A stretch of DNA of 64,000 nt from Fodinibacter sp963833495 (GTDB lineage Bacteria; Actinomycetota; Actinomycetes; Actinomycetales; Dermatophilaceae): assembly GCA_963833495.1 (NCBI GenBank), contig CAWHYJ010000011.1, positions 310,001 through 374,000 of the forward strand. Reading direction: 5' to 3'. Position numbers and translations under genes: made by a program. The stretch's first letter is position 1. Every line of letters begins with the position of its first letter. Shown one piece after another: positions 44,657 to 53,731 of this stretch. Below the pieces are notes generated by a model. That model did not search any database. It was not told the origin of the DNA and saw nothing but the letters and a program-made list of their open reading frames with translations.

Positions 44657-45092
44657 CTAGGCCACGCCACGACCAAACACCCACCTTGACGGCATCGCCG
44701 CTCCAGGCCAGGCCCGGTAGACCGGGCCAGTGACCAACGTCAGATGGGCCCACTCCGTCCGGCTGACTTCCGTGTTCGACCGGAAGTCCGCCACGACTCC
44801 CCCGCGTCTTGGGCAAATCGAGGACGACGCCGCCGGTACCTTCCCTCAGCGTCAATGATGTTTGCGAGCCGACCACGTCCAGCTCTCCGCGGGGAGAAGT
44901 GCCGTCTTGATCGAGCGCGAGAACACCTCGCCTGACCTGCGCAATCCTGGTGAACGTCTGGGGAGCCGCGACGACCGATGAACTCGCTCAGGGCCTCGGT
45001 GCAGGCAGGGCATCTCCCGGCGAGCTGAGATGCACGGCCCGCGTCGCCCCACCACAATGTTGACGACCAACGCTGGTAGGGATAGGAGAGCC
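44657..45092. other. 436-base gap without a clear gene
   Basis: GACTTCCG-TGTTCGAC-CGGAAGTC at 44765-44788 is a perfect 8-bp hairpin. A minus-strand frame contains GRCPACTEALSEFIGRRG, which might be a zinc-finger remnant, but the surrounding composition is non-coding. A good ribosome site for the next gene is at 45083. Confidence 0.35.
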
Positions 45093-45863
45093 GTGTCCTA
45101 CTTTCACCGCACTGGCACGACAACGTTCCGACCAAGCGAGCACGTGGGGGGTGGCTGGACCCCACACGAGCAGCACATTGCACCCGCCCTTGGGCTGCTG
45201 GTCCACATCATCGAGGGCGACCGCAATGCCAGGCGCGGTGACGACCTGTTGGTGGCCCGGCTGTCCTACGACATCCTGGGCACCCTGCCGATCGACGAGG
45301 TGACAACGACGGTCACCGTGATCCGGCCTGGCCGCACCATCGAGCTGGTCGAAGCCCGCCTCGCACACGGCGGACGGGACGCGGTGCTGGTGCGCGCGTG
45401 GCTCCTGCAGCGTCGCGACACCACGGAACTTGCCGGGTCCAGCCTGCCCAAGATCCCCGCCCCACAGGACATGCCGGCCTGGGACGCGTCGTCTCTGTGG
45501 CCCGGCGGCTTCATCGCGAGCGCCGACGTGCGACGTGCTGAGCTGGAGCCAGGAAGAGCAGCATTCTGGGTTCGTACCCCCGTACCCCTGCTGGCTGGGG
45601 AGCCGACCAGTGCGTTGGCGCGAGCGGTCGGCCTGTACGACATCGCCAACGGGATGACCGTGCGGGCCCGCCCCGACCAGGCCACCTTCCCCAACGTCGA
45701 CCTGACCGCTCACCTGTTCGACCAGCCCCAAGGGGAGTGGGTGGGCTTCGACACGACCGTCACCTTCGGCGCCGACGGAGTCGGCCTGACCAGCAGCATC
45801 CTTCACGACCACCGTGGCCCGGTGGGTACCTTGGCCCAAGTCCTTACGATCCGCCCATCCTGA
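45093..45863 (+). CDS. Acyl-CoA thioesterase-like double hot-dog protein
   Basis: A 256-residue protein from GTG 45093 behind AGGAG. The N-terminal hot-dog domain has GGGWTPHEQHIAPALGLLVH then LVARLSYDILGTLPIDEVTT, and the second has PNVDLTAHLFDQPQGEWVGF then GVGLTSSILHDHRGPVGTLA. This matches the thioesterase-like superfamily (acyl-CoA thioesterase 8/TesB relatives). Substrate chain length unknown. Confidence 0.85.
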   Translation: MSYFHRTGTTTFRPSEHVGGGWTPHEQHIAPALGLLVHIIEGDRNARRGDDLLVARLSYDILGTLPIDEVTTTVTVIRPGRTIELVEARLAHGGRDAVLVRAWLLQRRDTTELAGSSLPKIPAPQDMPAWDASSLWPGGFIASADVRRAELEPGRAAFWVRTPVPLLAGEPTSALARAVGLYDIANGMTVRARPDQATFPNVDLTAHLFDQPQGEWVGFDTTVTFGADGVGLTSSILHDHRGPVGTLAQVLTIRPS

Positions 45864-46010
45864 GCCCCCCGTTCCAAGGGCTGGCCTCCCGTGATCGGCC
45901 CTCCGCGCGGACCAGGTCCGAGGGAGAACGGCTCCTATGCCGTCGGCATTCGTCCGTGGTAGGTATGGCGAGTGCCAGTCGGCCGGTGAGCGAAGGAATG
46001 GTGGCAGCAC

Positions 46011-46475
46011 ATGGAGGTTCGTGAGCTCGGTCATCTCGTGCTGTACGTGCGCAACCTGCAGCGGTCGGCGCGCTTCTACCGCGACGTGCTCGGTTGGCGT
46101 TCGCTGCAGGACCCCGACGAGATGCTCCCGTTCCCCGCTGTGGCTTTCAGTGCTCCGTCCGGGCGCACGCATCACGAGTTGCTGCTCATCGAAGTGGGTG
46201 AGGACGCGGCGCCGATGCCCGCGGGCCGTCGTCTCGGGCTCTACCACTTCGGGTTGAAGGTCGGCGACAGCGACGACGAACTCCGCGAGGCGCTCTCCAC
46301 GCTGCGCGCCAACGGGGTGGCCGTCCTCGGTGCGAGCGACCACACCGTGACCCACAGCCTCTACATCGCCGACCCCGACGGCAACGAGATCGAGTTGTAC
46401 ATCGACGTCCCCGGGGTCGACTGGCGCAACGACCCGAGCGTGCTGATGTCCCCGGTGAAGCCACTCGCGCTCTGA
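46011..46475 (+). CDS. VOC-family (glyoxalase/extradiol dioxygenase-like) protein
   Basis: A 154-residue single VOC domain pair: ELGHLVLYVRNLQRSARFYR with a metal His, LYHFGLKVGDSDDELREAL with the second, and ADPDGNEIELYID with the Glu ligand. All metal residues are present, so a metal-dependent ring-cleaving or glyoxalase-like enzyme is plausible. Confidence 0.9.
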   Translation: MEVRELGHLVLYVRNLQRSARFYRDVLGWRSLQDPDEMLPFPAVAFSAPSGRTHHELLLIEVGEDAAPMPAGRRLGLYHFGLKVGDSDDELREALSTLRANGVAVLGASDHTVTHSLYIADPDGNEIELYIDVPGVDWRNDPSVLMSPVKPLAL

Positions 46476-46613
46476 GCCGCCCGAGCCGGCGCTCCGGGCT
46501 TTGACCCAAGCCCACGGGACTACTCACGCGGCGTTTGGACGCACCTCGCCTACGCGTCCCGAGACAAGGTGAGAACTCCTCCTGTTCGGCACGAGCGTCC
46601 GGATACTGAGCGG

Positions 46614-47009
46614 GTGACTTCGACGCCCAACCCGACGGTGGAACCGCGACCGGACCTGGTCGAGGCCGCGCTGCCGTTCCTGCCCGAGGGAAGCGACATC
46701 CGCCAAGCCTTCATCGGTCAAGCAGCACCCAGCTTCTTCTACTTCGTCCTCACCTACTTGACCGGTCTCATGTCCCGGAACAAGTACCGATGCGTCGTTG
46801 TGACCAAGGACGCGATCACCGTCCTCGAGAGCACCAAATGGTCAGGCGGAGCGAAGCCACAGGAGATTGTCGGCCGGATGCCGCGACACACGCGGCTCGG
46901 CCCGGTCACCGGCCGCTGGGCAGAAGTCGACCTGCTCGGCGAGCGGCACTGGGTGCACCGGAGGTTCTACGACCAGATCGCCGCCGCCGACCGTGAGGCA
47001 GGATTCTGA
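46614..47009 (+). CDS. Conserved hypothetical protein, possible PH-like fold
   Basis: A 131-residue product from GTG 46614. A hydrophobic stretch, PSFFYFVLTYLTGLMSRNKY, is followed by RCVVVTKDAITVLESTKWSG and a beta-rich half with WAEVDLLGERHWVHRRFYD. The pattern recalls bacterial PH-like (YokE) proteins that read VLTDRRLLVL. Function unknown. Confidence 0.65.
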   Translation: MTSTPNPTVEPRPDLVEAALPFLPEGSDIRQAFIGQAAPSFFYFVLTYLTGLMSRNKYRCVVVTKDAITVLESTKWSGGAKPQEIVGRMPRHTRLGPVTGRWAEVDLLGERHWVHRRFYDQIAAADREAGF

Positions 47010-47082
47010 CCCAATCACGACGGGCCGAGTGGACGGTAAGTGGCGATTGCCGATAAGGCGGCCTTGTGACGTCGATGGGTGA

Positions 47083-47475
47083 TCAGGTCGGCGGCTGCAC
47101 AGCGATGTGAGCGGCCAGGATCCGCCAGCCTGCTTCATCGTCGTGGACCCAGGTGCGCGTGTAGCGCATCCGGGCCGACATGGGCTGCCCACCGAACGTG
47201 CCGCCGACGGTGCCCGTGAAGAACGTGACCCCGGTGGAGCCGGCAACAAGCACCTCCACGTCTTCTTCGACCAGCTCGGTGATCACCGAGGAGCCGGAAC
47301 GGTAAGCGGCCAGGTCCTGGTCCTTGGTGTGTCGAGCCCCATCGGGCCCGATGGCGACCAAGCGGTCGTGAAGCAGGTGATCGAGCGCCGCGACGTCGCC
47401 GGTGAGCTGAGCTGCATGGAGGGCACGTTCCGCGGACATCAGGCCCACCTCGGATCTGGGAGTCACCTTCACCAT
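47083..47475 (-). CDS. DUF4440/NTF2-like protein
   Basis: A 130-residue (or 118 from the Met at 47439) NTF2-fold protein: AERALHAAQLTGDVAALDHL, LHDRLVAIGPDGARHTKDQD, then RMRYTRTWVHDDEAGWRILA. This is the DUF4440/SnoaL-like pattern used by small-ligand-binding and cyclase-type proteins. Monocistronic. Confidence 0.82.
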   Translation of the reverse strand: MVKVTPRSEVGLMSAERALHAAQLTGDVAALDHLLHDRLVAIGPDGARHTKDQDLAAYRSGSSVITELVEEDVEVLVAGSTGVTFFTGTVGGTFGGQPMSARMRYTRTWVHDDEAGWRILAAHIAVQPPT

Positions 47476-47744
47476 GGTCGTGCATCCGGCCGACTCAAAC
47501 CAGGGACGCCGCTTGGCGGCTACTGAACGATGTGACGCAAATCGATGGGGTCACTGTCGGCGGTGTGAGGTTGCTGTCTCGCGCCGGCGTCGGTGGCCTT
47601 GGTCGACGCTGACGCGTCCCCTCGACCGCTGCCGATGTTCGCTTCGGACCGGGCGGCGGCGAACGGTCCTGACTTGCCGTCGGTCCACCGGACTGTCGTC
47701 ATCCACGTCGACTGAGTTCACATCTAACTGGCTACGGTTGTCGG

Positions 47745-49196
47745 GTGGGAGCTCGGCCGGTGGAGACCGTGCAGCTCGAGTTCGCGCGGGGGCGTGTGCT
47801 GGCCATCGCGGGGACCATGATGGCCGTGCTTGTGGCACTGTCCGGCCGGTACGGCTACCACCGTGACGAGCTTTACTTCATCGAGGCTGGTCGTCATCCG
47901 GCCTCGGGCTACCCCGACCAGCCACCTCTGGTGCCACTCCTCGCGCGGACGCTGCACGCGGTGGGGGGTGGCTCGCTGTGCGTGTTGCGAGCACCGTCGG
48001 CTCTGGTGGTGGCCATCGTCGTCGTGCTTGCCGGGGCGATGGCGTGGCGTCTGGGTGCTGGACGTGGTGGCCAGGTGCTGGCCGCCGCGGCCACAGCCAC
48101 CTCCTCTGTGCTACTAGCGATCGGTCACCTGCTCAGTACGGCCACCCTCGGCCTCCTCGGCTGGGTCCTGGTCAGCTACCTGTTGCTTCGCCTGCTCCAG
48201 GGCGCCGAACAGCGGCTCTGGCTTGCCGCGGGCCTGGTTGCCGGGGTGACCGCCGAGGCGAACGTGCTGATCGGCGTGCTCCTGGTCGCCTTCGCCGCGA
48301 GCTTGGCGCTGGCCGGCCCCAGGTCGCTACTGCGATCCCCGTGGCCGTGGGCCGGGGCGGCGCTGGCCGCCGCGCTGGTGGCGCCCTACCTGCTCTGGCA
48401 GGGGGGCCACGGCTGGCCGCAGCTGACCGTGGCCGCTGACATCTCAGCCGGCGGCAGCGGTAGCTCGGCCTCCCGACTGCTCTTCGTGCCCCTGTTGTTG
48501 CTGCAGGTCGGCCCACTGCTGGCTCCGATCTGGATTGCCGGGCTCGTCGTCCTGCTGCGACAGCCGGCGCTGCGCAGCCTCGGGTGGACGTTCATCGTTC
48601 TGCTGAGCCTGTTTGTTCTCCTCGGAGGCAAGCCCTACTACCTCGCGGGTCTGATGCCGCTGCTGTTCGCCTCCGGGGCGGAAGCGTTCTTGGGCTGGGT
48701 GCGCGGCTGGGTGGCCGTGCTGGCCATCGCCCTCAGCCTTCCGGCGATGGTCCTGGTCTTGCCCATACTGCCCGTGCGCGCGCTCGGGCCCGTCGCGATG
48801 ATCAACTACGACGCCGGGGAGACGGTGGGCTGGCCGCAGTTCGTGCGCCAGGTTGCCGACACCTACCGGTTGCTGCCAGAGGGGACCGCGATCGTGACCG
48901 GGAACTACGGCGAAGCCGGTGCGATCGACCGGTACGGCCGTGCTCAAGGATTGTCGGCGCCCTTCAGCGGCCACAACGCGTACTGGCTCTGGGGTCACCC
49001 ACCTGGCCAGGTGCCCGCGCTGGTCATCGGCATCGATCCGGCCCTGCTTGACGCATCGTGTGAGTCCCTGCAGCCCCTGGGTAAGATCGAAAGCCCTGAC
49101 GCGCTGGACAACGACGAGAACGGCACGGAACTCTCTCTGTGCACCCCCCGCAGACCCTGGGCGGAGCTCTGGCCTTCGTTCAGGCACCTGGGCTGA
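47745..49196 (+). CDS. GT39/ArnT-like membrane glycosyltransferase
   Basis: A 483-residue membrane protein with about ten helices. The first loop carries the GT-C signature GYHRDELYFIEAGRHPASGY followed by PDQPPLVPLLA, with the acidic residues expected to activate a lipid-linked sugar. C-terminal soluble part of about 130 residues (TYRLLPEGTAIVTGNYGEAG). Acts on the outer membrane face with a polyprenyl-phosphate sugar; acceptor unknown. The 269-base gap before it holds nothing recognisable. Confidence 0.85.
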   Translation: MGARPVETVQLEFARGRVLAIAGTMMAVLVALSGRYGYHRDELYFIEAGRHPASGYPDQPPLVPLLARTLHAVGGGSLCVLRAPSALVVAIVVVLAGAMAWRLGAGRGGQVLAAAATATSSVLLAIGHLLSTATLGLLGWVLVSYLLLRLLQGAEQRLWLAAGLVAGVTAEANVLIGVLLVAFAASLALAGPRSLLRSPWPWAGAALAAALVAPYLLWQGGHGWPQLTVAADISAGGSGSSASRLLFVPLLLLQVGPLLAPIWIAGLVVLLRQPALRSLGWTFIVLLSLFVLLGGKPYYLAGLMPLLFASGAEAFLGWVRGWVAVLAIALSLPAMVLVLPILPVRALGPVAMINYDAGETVGWPQFVRQVADTYRLLPEGTAIVTGNYGEAGAIDRYGRAQGLSAPFSGHNAYWLWGHPPGQVPALVIGIDPALLDASCESLQPLGKIESPDALDNDENGTELSLCTPRRPWAELWPSFRHLG

Positions 49197-49367
49197 CGCG
49201 CAGGGCCGGCGCGTGGCCCGCGTGTGGGCGGCAGTGGGCACCGAGCGCGCCGCCTCAGACCTGCGCCCGCAGGCGGCGTAGAGACGCGGCTCGGAGCCTG
49301 CCCTGGACGAGCGGGTCGCGGTAAGTTTCGCGCTTGATCGGAGGTCGGCTGTGGTGGCGGCCCCGTC

Positions 49368-49838
49368 CTAGCCAGGGTTGAGCCGCCATAGCCGGTAGCT
49401 CCAAGGGACGTCGTAGCCGACTACCCAGAGGGTGTACGGCGTCAGGGCGATCATCGACGCCGGGTCCGCGGTGACGGACTTTTGCAGCGCCAGAAGCGGG
49501 ACCAGGAAGACCAAGGTTCCGGCGAAGCCGTTGCGAGGACTGCGTTGTCCGATGAACGCGACATTCCACAGTTCGTTGCCGGCCAGAACGATCAGCGCTC
49601 GACGGCGCACCTGTGAATCATGGTTGAGGTATGCCCGGTACAGGACCGTCCCCAGTTGGACGTAGTAGATGACTCCTACGAGCCCGAAAGCAGGTAACGG
49701 GAGCTGAATCCGGGGTCGGTTCAACTGGCCAAACCAGCGCAGCGAGTCTCGGCTGATGAAGGCATTGCCCACAACCGCTGCGACCAGCGGTGGTCCCACC
49801 GCCGCCGCGAGCCCCCTGATGTCGGGCCACCTGCTCAT
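49368..49838 (-). CDS. TspO/MBR-family membrane protein
   Basis: A 156-residue protein (ATG 49838 chosen; GTG/TTG and ATG starts further upstream are possible) with five helices. TspO landmarks: SLRWFGQLNRPRIQLPLPAF, GVIYYVQLGTVLY and LAGNELWNVAFIGQRS. Binds tetrapyrroles and related ligands in homologues. The typical WxPP of the first loop is degenerate. Confidence 0.75.
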   Translation of the reverse strand: MSRWPDIRGLAAAVGPPLVAAVVGNAFISRDSLRWFGQLNRPRIQLPLPAFGLVGVIYYVQLGTVLYRAYLNHDSQVRRRALIVLAGNELWNVAFIGQRSPRNGFAGTLVFLVPLLALQKSVTADPASMIALTPYTLWVVGYDVPWSYRLWRLNPG

Positions 49839-49896
49839 CGGCCCAGTCTGCGCGCCACCCATTCTCTTGGGAAGCAGCAAGGGAGGCGGGATCCTT

Positions 49897-49973
49897 GACC
49901 GTGGAGGTCACCAGGGCACCGTCCGTCCTGAAGACCTTCGTTCGCGCCCAGGACACCATGTGCCCCCTCGCGG
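49897..49973 (-). pseudogene. Remnant of a DUF1905-like gene
   Basis: The minus strand reads GHMVSWARTKVFRTDGALVT, similar to GHMVSLSAKVRRTLGKDIGD in the intact DUF1905 gene at 60711-60983. Only about 25 codons remain; DNA similarity is visible over the same stretch. Confidence 0.4.
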
Positions 49974-50405
49974 CTGAGACGCATGGCGATCCGACGCGCA
50001 CATCGGGGCAATGGACGAGCTCCCTGCTTCCGCGACGTGGCTGGTCGGCTACGTGGTGGCTGGTCGCCTCGGGCGGCCGGGCGGAGGGCGACGGCGCCCA
50101 TGAGGGACCCCCGAACCGCGCCGCGTTCGTCAGCAGGTGTGGCGCGGGTGATCGTGCTGTATGCCGTCATGGATGAACGCCCGGTGCAGGTGACGCCCAC
50201 GGGGGCGCACGGGCGTGCGGTGCAGGGCTCCGACCACCCGGTTCTCCTGTCGTCACACGCGCGGCGTGGGTCCCGCGTCCTTGCGGGCGTGTAGTCGGGG
50301 AAGCCTGCGGGAGTGTCGTCCTCGCCGTCGAGCGCGCGAGGCGAGTCACTGCTACGTTCGGGGCGTCCGTCGGGGAGACGGGATCGAGGGGATCAGGGAG
50401 GGCAC
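49974..50405. other. Gap upstream of a secreted protein gene
   Basis: No coding pattern seen. A possible extended -10 (TGCTACGTT, about 50350) lies 50 bases upstream of the secreted protein start. Confidence 0.3.
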
Positions 50406-51053
50406 ATGTTCAGCACGCTCAAGAGAGTGGCACTCGTCGCGGCGTTGGTCGCGGCGTCGGCGCTCGTTCCGGCCCAGGCCAACGCGGCCGACGGCTGTGG
50501 CACCGGGTGGTACAAGTACGGAGACGGTTACCTCACCAAGAACCAGAAGTGGGCGGCCGGGACCCGCAACGCGTGGACCTACCACTCGGGTCGCGTGCGC
50601 TACTGCACCGAGAACGACACCTTCAACGACGACGAACGACGCCGTGCCCTCATCGGATACCCGCAGAGCTCGTACCCGTTCGAGAGCTGGATCATCAAGA
50701 ACGGCACCTTCAGCTCCTTCTGCGTCACGCAGACGGTCAGGATCCACATGTCGGGGATCAAGACGTCCTCGTCCTGGAGCCTGGGCGGTTCCGCCTCCAA
50801 GGACGGCGTCGGGGTCTCGTTCTCCTACAGCTCCTCCTCGGACTCGCTGACGGTCAGCGTCCCCGGAGCGCGGGTGTGCGGCGCGGCCAACCACCAGCTG
50901 ATCGCCCGCACCAGCGGCATCGTGGCGACGGCGCAGAACGAGTCCGGCAAGATCGAGTGGGTCGAGCTCGTCACCAGGCTCAGCGGCTCCTACACGAGCA
51001 GCGGAACCAAGATCGGCTTCAACCACACCGTCACCGAGCGCGACTACAGCTGA
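50406..51053 (+). CDS. Secreted hypothetical protein
   Basis: A 215-residue product from ATG 50406 behind AGGGAGGG. Signal peptide (LKRVALVAALVAASALVPAQ) ends near ANA. The mature protein has four Cys (GCGTG, RYCTEN, SFCVTQ, RVCGAAN), probably two disulphides, and Ser-rich strands SWSLGGSASKDGVGVSFSYS. Beta-rich extracellular protein without a known family. Confidence 0.75.
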   Translation: MFSTLKRVALVAALVAASALVPAQANAADGCGTGWYKYGDGYLTKNQKWAAGTRNAWTYHSGRVRYCTENDTFNDDERRRALIGYPQSSYPFESWIIKNGTFSSFCVTQTVRIHMSGIKTSSSWSLGGSASKDGVGVSFSYSSSSDSLTVSVPGARVCGAANHQLIARTSGIVATAQNESGKIEWVELVTRLSGSYTSSGTKIGFNHTVTERDYS

Positions 51054-51417
51054 GGTCCCCGCGAAGGCGGCCCGGGCGGGCGATGCCGGCACGTGGAGCC
51101 GCGTGCAGCACCGCACCACCCGGGCTCTTCAGCGACTCCGCGCACCCCGGCATCCCCGCGCCCCGGCATGCCCGCATCGGGATCCCCCCTGCAGTCCCGG
51201 CAGCCCGGCACCACCGCTCAATGGAGGTTGCTGCTCGTCGCCGCGAGGACAGGGCCGTCGCTGCTGGCTACCGTCCTCGCGTTCGCCCGCCATGTCCCAC
51301 GGGGTTCTTGGCAGCCGTTCTACGGTAGTGAACTCGCCGATATGACGCACGTGCGCGGGTTCTGTTCTGTCTGCCCGCGCGGAGGTTTGCGTCGCCGGCC
51401 TGAAGGCCACGCCCCCT
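51054..51417. other. 364-base gap
   Basis: Contains short CCCGGCAT-type direct repeats around 51142-51180. No gene or strong terminator seen. Confidence 0.3.
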
Positions 51418-51838
51418 TCACTCAACCCAGTCGGCGGCCCGCTTGGCTGCACGCTCGGCGGCACCCAGTTCCCACTCGCGAGCCCTGAGCCCGCGCACCA
51501 GCGCGTAGGTCATCACGCGCGCTCCTTGTGCCCGCGGGCCATGCCAGTTCAACCCGACGTTGGTGTCAGTGGCGTCCAGGTCCGGCACCCAGCTGCTCAG
51601 CAGCTGCTCCAAGCTCACACGCTCGGGACGGAAGCCAGCTGGTTACAGTGTCTGCGATCTTCTGGGCTCGACGTTCTGTCGACCACAAGCCAACCGCTAC
51701 CTCCCCAGCTTCGGTGCCTGCTTGCGCGTACCCGTGACCTTCCTCATCGTCGATCCGGGGCGCCCAAACTGCTCCACGGTCCACGGCCTCCTTGAAGAAC
51801 GCCGCGGCGTGCAGGTCAGCGCTAGACAGGGCTCCCAT
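51418..51838 (-). CDS. DUF2750 protein (one frameshift)
   Basis: The first frame (from 51838) reads AAAFFKEAVDRGAVWAPRID then GEVAVGLWSTERRAQKIADT; after one extra C near 51632 it continues ERVSLEQLLSSWVPDLDATD and TNVGLNWHG. This matches DUF2750 from start to end, with the vWS-x-x-x-RA block and the final DG/NVGLNW. Corrected length is 139 residues, including a charged tail. Function unknown. Confidence 0.7.
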
Positions 51839-51964
51839 TCTGCAGGCGCGCACTTCTGGCGGACCATCTCGCAGGCGAACGTTCAGCCGATGTCAACCAA
51901 AAGGCGGCGCTGTGACTCCACTCCGACTTGAGGGCTCGGGTTGAAGTCGCGGCGGTGGGGTTGG

Positions 51965-52120
51965 TTACAGTCCGCCATCGCCGCCCATCATGCGAGGTGG
52001 GTCAGCGTCGTGTCGGACCAAGTAGCCGCAGCGCGTGCACTCGCGCATGTCGATGCCCTCCCGGCGGAACCGGTGCCACTTGTGTGCGCCGATCAGGCAG
52101 AAGACGCGCGCAGCCTTCAT
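51965..52120 (-). CDS. Small zinc-ribbon protein, DUF1660-like
   Basis: A 51-residue product, ATG 52120 to TAA 51965: MKAARVFCLIGAHKWHRFRR then MRECTRCGYLVRH. Cys8, a His pair and a CxxC make a likely zinc site, and CxxxGHKW...CxRCG is the pattern of DUF1660 (phage/prophage protein) relatives. The ribosome site is weak. Confidence 0.55.
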   Translation of the reverse strand: MKAARVFCLIGAHKWHRFRREGIDMRECTRCGYLVRHDADPPRMMGGDGGL

Positions 52121-52379
52121 GACGGCCAGTGTTCACCTGCGGGCGCCAGGGTGTCCACGCGTCCAGAGGTTGTCATCATCGTGGCACCGGGCTCCTGCGC
52201 ACCTGGGCGGCGAGGAGACGCAGGTGACCTGCGTTGCGTACATGAGGAGTGCTGCGAGCTGCGCACTACTACTCGCACTGTCTGGCCGGCGACTTCATCC
52301 TCCATGGCGCTTCTGGTGGGTGGGGGCTGCGCTGAGCCAGCCACGAGTGGGCGGCGTGGGAACGTAGGCCGCCGTGGGG

Positions 52380-52418
52380 TTGACCGGTAAACAATCCTGA
52401 GTTAGTGTACCGGTATAC
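52380..52418 (+). promoter_or_regulatory. Promoter with two CCGG-centred operators for the LacI operon
   Basis: TTGACC (52380-52385), a 17-base spacer and TAGTGT (52403-52408) make a strong sigma-70-type promoter. GTGTACCGGTATAC at 52405-52418 is a 14-bp palindrome with one mismatch pair, overlapping the -10 box. A related GACCGGTAAAC covers the -35 box. Such CG-centred palindromes are typical LacI-family operators, so the operon is probably autoregulated. Confidence 0.7.
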
Positions 52419-52433
52419 CAACAAGGAGGAACC

Positions 52434-52640
52434 ATGAATTCCGTACTCGACACCGTCATCCGTGGACTGGCTAACGGCACTGCAGCCAGCGCGCTGCCAG
52501 GGGCTCCGGTCGTCCCCCACGTTCCCGGGCGCGCCACCATCTTGCGAGGACAACTAGGCGCTGGGCTGCACCGTGTTGCTCGCCGGATCGAGCCCCAAGC
52601 CACCCGCCAACCGGAGGTGGCCACCTGCCGCACGGCATGA
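52434..52640 (+). CDS. 68-residue leader protein of the LacI operon
   Basis: ATG 52434 lies behind a perfect AAGGAGG, 25 bases from the promoter. The product (MNSVLDTVIRGLANGTAASA ... VATCRTA) is not a recognisable family. Its stop overlaps the LacI start (ATGA at 52637). It may be a coupling leader or the stump of a deleted enzyme gene. Confidence 0.5.
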   Translation: MNSVLDTVIRGLANGTAASALPGAPVVPHVPGRATILRGQLGAGLHRVARRIEPQATRQPEVATCRTA

Positions 52641-53731
52641 TCGACCCAGAGCCGTCGGGCACCAGCTCGACGGTGACGGTCGAGCGAGGGGGCGCGGTGC
52701 GGAAGGTGACCCTCCAGGACATCGCCGACGCGGTCGGGGTGAGCCGGATGACGGTCTCCAATGCCTTCAACCGCCCCGAAAAGCTCTCCACGGCCCTGCG
52801 CGCGACGATCCTGCAGACTGCGACTGATCTCGGCTACGGCGGTCCGGATCCCAGCGCGCGAGCGCTGGCACGGGGCAGGTCCGGCACCATCGGGCTGCTC
52901 CTGACCGACTCGCTGGGTGAGGCGTTCCGGGACCCGGTGTCCACCGAGTTCCTGGTCGCTGTCGGCGACGCGCTCGCCGAGCAAGCACTGGCCCTGACCT
53001 TGGTCCCCACCGCTGGTGACAACCCGCCCATGGGTCGGGACCTGCCGATGGACGGAGCGATCGTCTTCGTGTGCGACCCGCGGGTCGACCTGGACTGGCT
53101 GCGGCACCGGGGGACCCCCGTGGTCACCGTAGACCAAGCCCCCACGAGCGGCGTCCCGGCGATCACCGTCGACGATGCCGGCGGCGCACGCGCCGCGGCC
53201 CAGCACCTGGTCGACCTTGGCCACCGCCGCATCGGGATCGTCACCGTCGGTGAGGACCTGACCGGACGGATCAGGCCCGCCGACCAGCGTTCCGTTGGCT
53301 GGCGTGAGGCGCTGACCGCGGCGGGAGCCGAGCCGGTGGTGGCGCACGCGAAACCTCGCCCCGTGACCGCCGCCTACGACGCGGCCTTCGAGCTGCTCGA
53401 CCGGCCCGACCGGCCGACCGCGTTGCTGTGCTTCTCGGACGTCTTCGCGGCCCAGGCCATCCGCGCCGCCGGGGACCTCGGACTGAACGTGCCAGCGGAT
53501 CTGTCGGTCGTCGGCTACGACGACGCCGACTTCGCCTCGACCATTCGACCCGCACTGACCACGGTGCGGCAGCAGGTGGGCGAGAAGGGGCGCACCGCGG
53601 TCGCCGCGCTGTTGGCCCTGATTGACGGCCAGGACCCAGCACCACACACGGTCCTGCGCACCGAGCTCGTCATCCGAGAGTCAACCGCCCCGGCGCCGTC
53701 CGTCGCATCGGCTTCCGGGTTCGCGCGATGA
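52637..53731 (+). CDS. LacI-family transcriptional regulator
   Basis: A 364-residue repressor. A 20-residue extension precedes the HTH (VTLQDIADAVGVSRMTVSNA). The LacI hinge (PDPSARALARGRSGTIGLLL) and periplasmic-binding-like effector domain follow, with IGIVTVGEDLTGRIRPADQR and the ending VVGYDDADFAS. Effector unknown, probably a sugar. It overlaps both the leader and the aldo/keto reductase genes, so all three are cotranslated. Confidence 0.92.
   Translation: MIDPEPSGTSSTVTVERGGAVRKVTLQDIADAVGVSRMTVSNAFNRPEKLSTALRATILQTATDLGYGGPDPSARALARGRSGTIGLLLTDSLGEAFRDPVSTEFLVAVGDALAEQALALTLVPTAGDNPPMGRDLPMDGAIVFVCDPRVDLDWLRHRGTPVVTVDQAPTSGVPAITVDDAGGARAAAQHLVDLGHRRIGIVTVGEDLTGRIRPADQRSVGWREALTAAGAEPVVAHAKPRPVTAAYDAAFELLDRPDRPTALLCFSDVFAAQAIRAAGDLGLNVPADLSVVGYDDADFASTIRPALTTVRQQVGEKGRTAVAALLALIDGQDPAPHTVLRTELVIRESTAPAPSVASASGFAR

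Noticed and set aside
44740..45183. Minus-strand zinc-finger-like frame (GRCPACTEAL)
   Set aside because: The match is a single short motif in a sequence without coding bias or start site.
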